NCBI GenBank assembly: GCA_037039925.1
Contig: JAXRKP010000213.1
Span: 320,001-384,000, forward strand
From: Doris montereyensis
Taxonomy: Eukaryota; Mollusca; Gastropoda; Nudibranchia; Dorididae
Direction: 5' to 3'
Length of the DNA: 64,000 nt
The first letter of the stretch is position 1, and every line of letters starts with the position of its first letter. Shown here in pieces: positions 38,516 through 48,696 of the stretch. The notes beneath the pieces were generated by a model that saw only the letters and a list, made by a program, of their open reading frames with translations, was not told the origin of the DNA and ran no database searches. Both the position numbers and the translations under genes were made by a program.

Positions 38516-41010
38516 GTCTTTCTTTCTTTATTTATCAGCTCCCATTTTACCTTCAGGTGTATGGGTTTTAGACGCCCGAAATGATCTTTCTCCAGGCTGC
38601 CCTGTCCTGACAGTTTCTGCTTCCTTCCGTGAAATGAAAGCCAAATTTCTCTGCGCCAATGCCTCTTCTATACCCTCTTCCCACCCTCTCCGAGGTCTGC
38701 TCCTGGTCTTTCACCATGAGCCCTAGCACTATATACTTATTTAGCTATTCTATCGTCATTCATTCTGTCAACACGCCCAAAACCATCTTAGCCGACCCAT
38801 CTCTATCCCAGTTCCCATGCCATCCGCCTGATCCCATCTCTATCCCAGTTCCCATGGCCTGATCTCCCATGCCGTGCCTCTGATTAGTCTGACTCTGTCT
38901 CTTTTAGCTTTCCCTACTACTCTTCTTAGATATTTCACTCGGCTGCCCGCACTCTACTGTATTCCCTACCGTCTAAGGTCCAGGTCTCACTGCCATAGAG
39001 AAGAGTAGGACAATAAACCGTGTTGTACACTGTCATTTTGGCCCCTGTTGACAACTTTTGCCTAATCACAAATGGCCTTCCCAGGTGGTCATCATACATT
39101 GCACTTGCCTTTTGGATTCTCTGGCCAATTTCTTCTCCCAGCTCTCCTCTGAGCCAATCACCACTCCCAAGCAATTGCAGCTTTTGAACCTGCCCCAAAC
39201 TCTCCCTGCCCAATCTAAGATCCTGTGTCCTCTAGTACTCCTAGCCTCCCTAGTCACCAGCACTGCTTTGGTCTTCCCTGCATCCACTCCCATTCCTCTT
39301 CTATTTAATTCACCATTCACTATATTGATACCTGACTGGAGGTCCCCCTCCGACCCTTCAAACAGAACCAAATCATCAGCAAACGAAAGCATTGACACAC
39401 CCACCCGGCCTGAGCCTCCACACACCCACACTCACCGTCTTTATGCCCGAGGATGCCCCCCAACCGAATCCATAAATGTGATAAACAAAAGAGGACTTAG
39501 GTAACAACCCTGTCTTACTCCTATATCTACATCAAATTCTTCAGATACATTTCCAGCTATTCTCGCTGCACATGTTGGTTTATTGTAAAAACTTTAAATG
39601 GCTTCTATTAAATTTTGCTCTACGTTGTGTTCTTTCAAGGAATACCATAATTGACCCTCCTCACAGTGTCAAATGCCTTTTCTAAGTCAATAAAACACAG
39701 TCAATGTTTCTCTCAAGGAACTTTTCTATTATTTGTCCAATTGTAAATATGTGATCTTGTACACTTCTTCCTGGTCTAAATCCACTCTGATGCTCTTCAA
39801 TCTGATCCTCTACTCTTTTCCTTAGTCTCATTTCCAGAATCCTGGCATACACTTTTCCTGGTATGCTAAGTAGTGGTATCCCTCTATAGTTTGATCATTC
39901 CATGGTTGATCCTTTCTTGTGTATTGGTACTACAGTTTCATTTTTCCAGTCGTCTGGTACCTACCTGTTTGGACTTCCATGCTTGTTGACATATTGCATG
40001 TCGTAGTTTGTCTGCCTCTCTCACTCAGTCTCTCCCTTGATTTTTAATAATTTCTGGATAAACTTGATCTGCTCCTGGGGCTTTTCCTAATTTCACTTTT
40101 CTTATAGCTGTTTGAAGTTCTTCCACTGAGATATCTACTTCTTCAGCTGTCTCATCTCCATTACTCGTTAATCTTAATAATTGATCTGTACTTAGTACTT
40201 GTTTCATATGTTCTGGGGGGATTATGTAATTGTTGAAAATACTTTCTCCACATTTCCATTATTTCGCTGTCTCCTTTCATTATTTCTCCTTTGGCCTTCT
40301 TAATTTGTCGTATTGGGCATGTTTTGGTCTTTCTCATGCTCTTCATTGCTCCCCAGAACAGCTTTTGATTTCCTTGATAGCTTTCTTGAAGTCTTTGTCC
40401 AAACTTTTCCCATTGTTCCTGTTTTTGCTTTCCTAACTTCCTCTTTGGCGATAGTTCTTTTACTCACGTAATCTATCCTATCCTGTGGTCTCTTTGTTTG
40501 CAAGTATTTCTTCCTGGCATCTTTCTTTTCTTTGATCTTAGTCTTGACATTCTCATTCCACCATGCTGTCCTTTTCGTATCTCCTTTAATTTGTTTCCTA
40601 CCACAGACCTCTTCAGTACAACTGAGGAGTGTTTCTTTATATATTTGCCACTTTTCTTCTATTGTGCTTTCCTTCAGATCTTTCTGCCTTTCACTGATAG
40701 ATCTTTTTATCCTGCATTGGTATTACATCTGTTTTACTATTGGTTTCTTTAGTTCTTCTATTTTGAGTTTAGTAGTAGTAGCTTTCTTCTCTTTCCTTTT
40801 CTGTTTGTTTTCTTCAGTTAATAATCTCATTTTGGCTATCACTAGGTGATATCACTACGTTATATTATAACTAAATAGTTCAGCTCCTCTGCTTACTCTA
40901 GCATCCATTGTACTGTAAAAAAAAAAGGAGCTGCTAACTATTATGTAGTCTATGATTGACTTCACATGTCTTCAATTACTCTTGTATATTTGTGGATATC
41001 TTTGATGAGG
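38516..41010 (-). mobile_element. LINE copy c, 5'-truncated, with A-to-G-rich patch
   Basis: Same family as copies a and b. The GAAAGAAAG tail is at 38516-38535. In sense order: part of the endonuclease (about 41010-40850), linker, RT N-part (KLGKAPGADQVYPE, ORF 40207-40025), RT core with an intact catalytic SFADDLVLF (about 39394-39368), and a C-terminal part to about 38560. From about 38600 to 39480 the copy is strikingly G-rich on its sense strand compared with copies a, b and d, while 39480-41010 is AT-rich like them. It is frameshifted. It sits between two minisatellites. Confidence 0.88.
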
Positions 41011-41017
41011 AAAAATG

Positions 41018-43500
41018 TTAGTTTAACTCTAAGTGTGCCATAATGTTAGTGTAACTCTAAGTGTGCCATAATGTTAGTGTAACTCTAAGTGTGTCATAAT
41101 GTTAGTCTAACCCTAAGTATATCATAATGTTAGTGTGTCATAATGTTAGTCTAACCCTAAGTATATCATAATGTTAGTGTGTCATAATGTTAGTCTAACT
41201 CTAAGTTTGTCATAATGTTAGTGTGTCATAATGTTAATCTAACCTAAGTGTGTCATAATGTTAGTCTAACTCTAAGTGTGTCATAATGTTAGTGTGTCAT
41301 AATGTTAATCTAACTCTAAGTGTCATAATGTTAATCTAAACTGTTAATCTAACTCTAAGTGTGTCATAATGTCATAATGTTAATCTAACTCTAAGTGTGT
41401 CATAATGTTAGTGTGTTAATCTAACTCTAAGTGTGTCATAATGTTGTCTAACTCAGTGTGTCATAATGTTAATCTAACTCTAAGTGTGTCATAAGTGTGT
41501 GTTAATGTCTAACTCTAAGTGTGTCATAATGTTAATCTAACTCTAAGTGTGTCATAATGTTAGTCTAACTCTAAGTGTGTCATAAGTGTGTCATATCTGT
41601 TAAGTGTGTCATAATGTTAATCTAACTCTAAGTGTGTCATAATGTTAATCTAACTCTAAGTGTGTCATAATGTTAGTGTGTCATAATGTTAATCTAATAA
41701 TGTTCTAACTCTAAGTGTGTCATAATGTTAATCTAACTCTAAGTGTGTAAATAATCTAAGTGTGTCATAATGTTAGTCTAACTCTAATGTTAGTGTGTTA
41801 ATCTAATAATGTTGTTAATCTAACTCTAAGTGTGTCATAATGTTAATCTAACTCTAAAGTGTGTCATAATGTTAATCTAACTCTAAGTGTGTCATAATGT
41901 TAATCTAACTCTAAGTGTGTATAATAATGTCATAATGTTAACTCTAAGTGTGTCATAGTCTAATTAATGTTAGTCTAACTCTAAGTGTGTCATAATGTTA
42001 GTCTAACTAAGTGTGTCTAAGTGTCTAACTCTAAATGTTAGTCTAACTCTAAGTGTGTCATAATGTTAGTCTAACTCTAAGTGTGTCATAATGTTAGTCT
42101 AACTCTCATAAGTGTCATAATGTCATAATGTTAGTCTAACTCTAAGTGTGTCATAATGTTAGTGTAACATAATGTTAATCTAACTCTAAGTGTGTCATAA
42201 TGTTAGTGTCATAATGTTAGTCTAACTCTAAGTGTGTCATAATGTTAGTCTAACTCTAAGTGTGTCATAATGTTAGTGTAACATAATGTTAGTCTAATCT
42301 AAGTGTGTCATATGTTAGTCTGTCTATGTTAGTGTGTCATAATGTTCTAATGTGTGTCATAATGTTAGTCTAACTCTAAGTGTGTCATAATGTTAGTCTA
42401 ACTCTAAGTGTGTCATATGTTGTTAGTGTGTCATAATGTTAGTCTAACTCTAAGTGTGTCATAATGTTAGTCTAACTCTAAGTGTTGTCATAATGTTAGT
42501 GTGTCATAATGTTAGTCTAACTCTAAGTGTGTCATAATGTTAGTCTAACTCTAATGTTAGTCTAACTGTGTCATAATGTTAGTCTAACTCTAAGTGTGTC
42601 ATAATGTTAGTGTGTCATAATGTCTAACTCTAAATGTGTCATAATGTTAGTGTGTCATAATGTTAGTCTAACTCTAAATGTAAGTGTGTCATAATGTTAG
42701 TCTAACTCTAAATGTGTTAGTCTGTCATAATGTTAGTCTAATAAATAATTAGTCTAACTCTAAATGTGCCATAATATTAGTCTAACTCTAAATGTGTCAT
42801 AATATTAGTCTAACTCTAAATGTGCATAATGTTAGTCTAATAATATTAGTCTAACTCTAAAGTGTGTCATAATGTTAGTCTAACTCTATGTTAATCTAAC
42901 TCTAAGTGTGTCATAATGTTAGTCTAACTCTAAATGTAATCTAACTCTAAGTGTGTCATAATGTTAGTCTAACTCTAAGTGTGTCATAATGTTAGTCTAA
43001 CTCTAAGTGTGTCATAATGTTAGTCTAACTCTAAATGTGTTATAATGTTAGTCTAACTGTCAAATGTAGCATACTGTTAATCTAAAACTCTAAATGTACC
43101 ATAATGTTAGTCTAACTCTAAAGTGTGCCATAATATTATAATGCATAATATTAGTCTAACTCTAAATGTGCCATAATATTACTAACATACTGTCATAATG
43201 TGTTAAATGTGCCATAATGTTAGTCTAAGTGTGCTATAATGCTAGTCTAACTCTGTTATAAATGTAACCATACTGTTAATCCTAAATGTGTTAGTCAAAC
43301 TCTAAGTGTGCTATAATGTTAGTCTAACTCTAAATGTACCATACTGTTAGTGTTAGTCAAACTCTAAGTGTGCCATAATGCTAGTCTAACTCTAAATGTA
43401 CCATACTGTTAGTCAAACTCTAAGTGTGCTATAATGTTAGTCTAACTCTAAAGTCTAAGCCATACTGTTAGTGTTAAGTCAAACTTTAAGGTGTGTGTAT
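41018..43500 (+). repeat. Satellite-like array, about 28-bp unit
   Basis: About 2.5 kb built on TAACTCTAAGTGTGTCATAA and TGTTAGTC, with many truncated half-units and two phases of joining. Units become more diverged to the right (from about 43040: GTGCCATAATATTAG, ACCATACTGTTAG). A single unit-like piece (GTGTGTCATAATGTTAATGT) also lies at about 38485-38505 on the other side of LINE copy c. Confidence 0.97.
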
Positions 43501-43759
43501 CTAAAAAATGGAAGTCTGCAACTGATAAATGTAAAACTGTTAGTCAACTCTAAGTGTGCAAAATAATGACCATAGTCTGGAACTCAAAGTCTAAGCTTCA
43601 ACTGTGATAACCCAAACTTTAAGGTGTCTGTATCAAAAATGGAAAAAGTGCAGCTGATCAAAAAAAATGTTCAAGTCAGGCAACAAAACTTTGACCATGG
43701 AAGTGGAAGGACTAAATATAGTATTATGTGCCATCGCTTTCAATTATGGCGAGCTTGGG

Positions 43760-43928
<169 letters not shown>

Positions 43929-43929
43929 A

Positions 43930-44770
43930 AACCAAATGTTTGATAATTGAAACACACAGTAGGGGGTCAGAAGTAACTAAGCACTGAAGACCAAATGTCA
44001 ATGCATTTAGTAAAATTTAGATGAAAAGTTTATTCACATTCATCATAGTCAACAGCATAGCTTCTTATCTTAACATGCTCACAGTCACACTCAAATTTCT
44101 TATCACTGCAGTGCACTGACTTGGCAGATGGACATTATATTGTCCACTGTCAGTCAGGAAATATCATCCAGGCAGACAGTAGGCCCACTAACAAATAACA
44201 TACTCAGTATCTAATGCATTTACACGAAGCATTAGCAGCAGGAAAATCTTTCTGTGACCAACTGCATAGACATGTACTATGTACAGGGAATTAATTAACC
44301 CTTTCATGTTTACATTAAGCGGTGGCTATCTTGCTCTGTACGTTCAACTTCCTCTCCGCTGTGGCAACTCAGTTTTCACATTTTTCTGACTTCCTGCCAT
44401 CTGATCTTCACAAAAGAATGCGGATCAGTCTGCACTGTCAAGCAATTAACCTCAGTTGGCCATGTAAAGCTGTCCTGACCTTTATTCTTGTATTCTGTTC
44501 TAACTTTAGAACAATAGCATCATTTATACGACCAATTAGAGCTAACAAAACAAGAGGTGTGTCACTTGTCGGTTTCTGTCGGCTTGAACAATGTGTGCCT
44601 GTATTGGCAAGTGTCGGTTTGTGTCGATTTGAAATTTCAGCGGGAATTTTGCACGCGTCGTTTTTTGTGTTTAACTGCTACAGGGTTATGGTGCCTTCAG
44701 GATGGTTACAATACATAGAATAGAGTCACGGTTATATTACAGTACATGTAATCAATAATACATTATACGG
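43930..44770. other. Intergenic, no gene seen
   Basis: An open frame at 44322-44723 has ordinary-looking composition but no motif I recognise and no splice context. 44299-44314 reads TTAACCCTTTCATG, resembling a piggyBac end, but no partner end was found. Confidence 0.4.
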
Positions 44771-44774
44771 TGAA

Positions 44775-45000
44775 GTATAACAGGTGATAATACTCATGCC
44801 TCATGGGATGGGACACTCATCTCTTACAGGTTTCACTCCTTAACTGATGCTGGTACCCATTTGCATCTGAGTGGAATGGAGAAATGGATGTTACCTGTCT
44901 TTCCCTACTAGGAACTTACGGCACACATCGTGGGATCTCAGGAAGATCCTAGGTCTGGCAGCCTAACCTCTGGTTACTAGGCCATCAACATTCTATATGT
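44775..45000 (-). mobile_element. tRNA-derived SINE, family A, copy 3 (diverged)
   Basis: On -: GGCCTAGTAACCAGAGGTTA (A-box region), a decayed B box, GGTACCAGCATC, and a TATTATCACCTG end as in the other copies. Confidence 0.65.
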
Positions 45001-45064
45001 ATTATGTATTTGAACAAGGGAATTATAGAATGCTTCAGAACAGTCTGGACATATCGACTCTAAG

Positions 45065-45365
45065 TGGCATAAGTCACAAATCGTGTAAATCAAAACATAG
45101 TGACACCTTTCCCCCCCCGCTTTGTTAATATTAGGAAACCCCTATGCTTTGTCTTGTTAGGATTCCGTGGCAAAAGAACCAATAGAAATGTGTACAATAA
45201 CCATATGAGCAATCCACATATCCCTAATGGGTCTAGTTTTTGACACTTGCAAACCGTGCACATCTGTGAAAATAGATTAAAAAGCGCATCATTATTAACT
45301 TTGATTTTCTCAAAACATCCAACATTGGATTTACGCAGTTTGCAACGTTCATCGTCGATATGTTT
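45065..45365. repeat. Direct repeat G, left copy
   Basis: About 300 bp matched by 47585-47930 in the same orientation. Shared words: TGGGTCTAGTTTTTGACACT, TGCACATCTGTGAAA, TAGATTAAAAAG and GAACC-ATAGAAA. On the minus strand a 103-codon ORF (45401-45090) runs through it with a C-x-x-C-x-C cysteine cluster; I do not recognise the protein. Confidence 0.85.
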
Positions 45366-45379
45366 CATTACCTTTGCTC

Positions 45380-45480
45380 CATTGAAATCTACCCTGTCCA
45401 TCAGATGTGATGATCTCAGGGTGAATAAAGAGGAAACAGCAGGATGAGAGATAAGTGCAAGAAAAAGTAGAACCTACCTA
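45380..45480 (-). repeat. Interspersed repeat D copy
   Basis: On -: TAGGTAGGTTCTACTTTTTC, CCTGCTGTTTCCTCTTTATT, CACCCTGAGATCATC, GGACAGGGTAGATTTCAATG. It joins directly to repeat G, so D may be the end of a longer element. Confidence 0.75.
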
Positions 45481-45954
45481 GCGTCAGCCAAGCCCCCGAC
45501 TTTAGAGGTCAATGTCTAGAACTTATAGAACCCAGTTTCAAAAGACAAACACAGAGGTTTTGTCATTATATTCATATTTTTTCTGGCGTGTTTACAAACT
45601 ACTACTAGTACTACCACTAGTACTACAAGCAGATCTACAAGTCAGAAACCAGAAACAGCATAGACTACACTATTTTCGATGAGTTTACCAGCTCATTGTT
45701 TTCCAATCATTTTTTTCATCTGTTTATTGATGGAAGTAAAAGATAAAGATGGATTTATAGTCCGTACCCCAGCAGAAATGCAGGCTCACCGACTCTACAT
45801 CGTTTATCCCCCAGCAGGCCATTTCATTCAAAGTCCTCAACTGTCCAGGGGAGCATACAGTACACAAGTCTGTTAGGCGTTTCGTACTAGCACTCAGACA
45901 GAATCTTTCTCTACCTTTAGCTGGGTACTCATTCACACCTGTCAAGTGAGGAAA

Positions 45955-46092
45955 GTAGAAAGAAGTAACTGTCCGAAGAGTACAACGTTGTGAAAAAACC
46001 CACCTGTGCCAGCCATGGGCCTCGAACCAGTGTCGTCGTGATTACCAACTCACAACATCACAGTTGAGCTATAGCGCCTCATAAGTAGTGTA
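45955..46092 (-). mobile_element. tRNA-like SINE, family C (single copy)
   Basis: On -: GCGCTATAGCTCAACTGTG (A-box-like) and ACTGGTTCGAGGCCC (a strong B box) about 45 bp apart, followed by GGTGGGTTTTTTCACAACG. It could be a tRNA pseudogene or a short SINE. Confidence 0.55.
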
Positions 46093-46361
46093 TTGTGTGA
46101 ATGGTGTCTTCATTCCCAAAAGATTTCTAGCCTCTCAATTTCACCCTTTTACTCATCCCCGCTCAGATAAACTAGTGACACATAACCGACTTTTATTGGT
46201 GCCAATATAAAGTTTCATCTCTTATGAACACTGTGTCTAAAAAATGAAGAGAAAATCATAACAAATAAAAAGTTACAAATTTTTTAAACCACCCTCCTTT
46301 TTTGGGTGGCCACGCCATAATCTTGTGTTGGACCTTGGGCGGTCTATGAGTTAAGTAAGGT

Positions 46362-46465
46362 CAGTCAACTGAGATGGGGGCCATGAAAAAAATAAGGTCA
46401 ACCAACTGAGATGGGGGCCATGAAAAATTAAGGTCAGCCAACTGAGATGGGGGCCATGAAAAAAT
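46362..46465 (+). repeat. Three-unit tandem repeat
   Basis: Three units of about 35 bp containing CAACTGAGATGGGGGCCATG followed by AAAAATAAGGTC. It lies directly beside the larger 34-bp array. Confidence 0.9.
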
Positions 46466-46479
46466 AAATCCCAAACGAT

Positions 46480-47515
46480 AGGTTACATTTTCAGGTAAAT
46501 CAGTAGGGAAAGGGACATCACCAACCAGGTAAGCCAGTAGGGAAAGGGACATCACCAACCAGGTAAGCCAGTAGGGTAATGGAAATCACCAACCAGGTAA
46601 GCCAGTAGGGAAAGGGACATCAGCAACCAGGTAAGCCAGTAGGAAAAGGGACATCACCAACCAGGTACGCCAGTAGGAAAGGGACATCACCAACCAGGTA
46701 AGCCAGTAGGTAATGGAAATCACCAACCAGGTAAGCCAGTAGGGAAATGGACATCAGCAACCAGGTAAGCCAGTAGGGTAATGGAAATCACCAACCAGGT
46801 AAGCCAGTAGGAAAAGGGACATCACCAACCAGGTAAGCCAGTAGGGAAAGGGGGAAAAGGGATGGAAATCACCAACCAGGTAAGCCAGTAGGGTAATGGA
46901 ATCACCAACCAGGTAAGCCAGTAGGGTAATTAGTAATGGAAATCACCAACCAGGTAAGCCAGTAGGGTAATGGAAATCACCAACCAGGTAAGCCAGTAGG
47001 GAAAGGGACATCACCAACCAGGTAAGCCAGTAGGAAAAGGGACATCACCAACCAGGTACGCCAGTAGGGAAAGGGACATCACCAACCAGGTAAGCCAGTA
47101 GGGTAATGGAAATCACCAACCAGGTAAGCCAGTAGGGTAATGGAAATCACCAACCAGGTAAGCCAGTAGGGTAATGGAAATCACCAACCAGGTAAGCCAG
47201 TAGGGTAATGGAAATCACCAATGGAAATCACCAACCAGGTAAGCCAGTAGGGAAAGGGACATCACCAACCAGGTAAGCCAGTAGGGTAATGGAAATCACC
47301 AACCAGGTAAGCCAGTAGGGTAATGGAAATCACCAACCAGGTAAGCCAGTAGGGTAATGGAAATCACCAACCAGGTAAGCCAGTAGGGAAAGGGACATCA
47401 CCAACCAGGTAAGCCAGTAGGGAAAGGGACATCACCAACCAGGTACGCCAGTAGGGTAATGGAAATCACCAACCAGGTAAGCCAGTAGGGTAATGGAAAT
47501 CATCAACCAGGGCAT
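46480..47515 (+). repeat. Minisatellite, 34-bp unit with splice-donor-like core
   Basis: About 30 units of AACCAGGTAAGCCAGTAGGG plus either AAAGGGACATCACC or TAATGGAAATCACC. The two unit types are interspersed. Almost every unit contains CAGGTAAG, the consensus 5' splice site. Local unit truncations occur (46850, 46930, 47215). Confidence 0.97.
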
Positions 47516-47584
47516 TCTATCCGACAGTTGGTGCCAACAAGACTGACACTGAGATTTTACAATTCCATGTCCAAGGTGAAAGTC

Positions 47585-47930
47585 GTAAACCGTGCAAGTC
47601 TAAAATTAGTAACACCTTTCCCCGCTTTTTAACAATAGAAAGTCCCTATGCTTCGTCTAGTCAGGATTCCATGGCACAAGAACCGATAGAAACTTGTATA
47701 TTATATCCATATGAGCAATCCGTGCATCCCCTATTGGGTCTAGTTTTTGACACTTGCAAATCGTGCACATCTGTGAAAGTAGATTAAAAAGTGCAGTATC
47801 ATTTTCTTTGATTTTCTCGCCAAAATTGGATTCACACGGTTTGAGACTTTCACCATTTTCGTTGATTTTCTCATAACATCCTAAATTGGACTAACACAGT
47901 TTACAACTATCACTGTCGATATATTATACG
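47585..47930. repeat. Direct repeat G, right copy
   Basis: Mirrors 45065-45365 in order and orientation with moderate divergence, starting at a word like CGTAAACCGTGCAAGTCTAA. It has an extra partial duplication of the TTTGATTTTCTC segment (47811-47876). Confidence 0.85.
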
Positions 47931-48298
47931 TAGTAGAATGCTCTGATACCCAATTAAAATATTGACTCCGGAAGTAATGCATACAGACTCTTTTAGGACG
48001 TTGACCTGAGACAGATTTTCTGGTGTCTAAATTAAGTCCCATGGCTACACAGTTCTGAAGGCCTAGACAGGCTAAGTATATGAATTGAGATTAGGACAAC
48101 ATGCTCTGTCATGGATGATTCACCTCTCGAAACTCAAGAATTTCTACAGCGATGAATATTCCGCAGACTTGAATAAAGTGAAAGTTCCGGTCTGAGTTAA
48201 ATAATATACCAACTGACATTCTTCACTTCATCTCACAAAAAAAAGATTATCAAATCCCACTATTACTAATAGTTACTCTAGTTTTAAATATCACATCA

Positions 48299-48696
48299 TC
48301 AGAACTCTCCTTCCATGGCAACTTCAGACTGCACTAACACAAAGAAAGGACCTTGGTTAAAATATTCCACTAGCTTCACGTGATACGGACGCCCCACGAT
48401 TTCCCGTGACGTCGGAGAATAGGCCAGGATTCGAACCAACTCAAACTTTCTTTCTTCTCCTCTTGGCTCTGTTCCGTGGTTCTGTCCAAAATGTACTCCT
48501 TAAACCCAGCAGCCGCATTCATCAGCCGCTGACCCCACGGACAGTTGGCGATACTCTGCAGGACGTGAAAGGCAGCCCGCCTGAGGTCAGAGAATGGCTG
48601 CTGTGCGATGTTGCGAGTCATCTCAAAAGCATTTAAATTAGACGTCGTAAACCACTGCTCCGTGAGGTCCAAGAGTTCTGTGGTTTGATCTTCTAC
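48299..48696 (-). CDS. PSMD5: PSMD5 terminal coding exon, one base missing
   Basis: Acceptor TGTTCTCAG precedes 48696. Encodes VEDQTTELLDLTEQWFTT, PFSDLRRAAFHVLQSIAN and CPWGQRLM. After EEKKE at about 48446-48454 the conserved reading (FELVRILAYSPTSREIVGRP) continues one frame over, to a stop at 48299-48301; without correction a premature stop occurs at 48376. Length 398 becomes 399, a multiple of three, with one base added in the A run. Confidence 0.92.

Noticed and set aside
44299..44314. Third MITE or piggyBac end (TTAACCCTTTCATG)
   Set aside because: No inverted partner end was found within a plausible distance.
46480..47515. CRISPR-like repeat array
   Set aside because: Units are head to tail with no unique spacers, in animal DNA; it is a minisatellite. 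The same holds for the arrays at 37.4, 41.0 and 54.6 kb.
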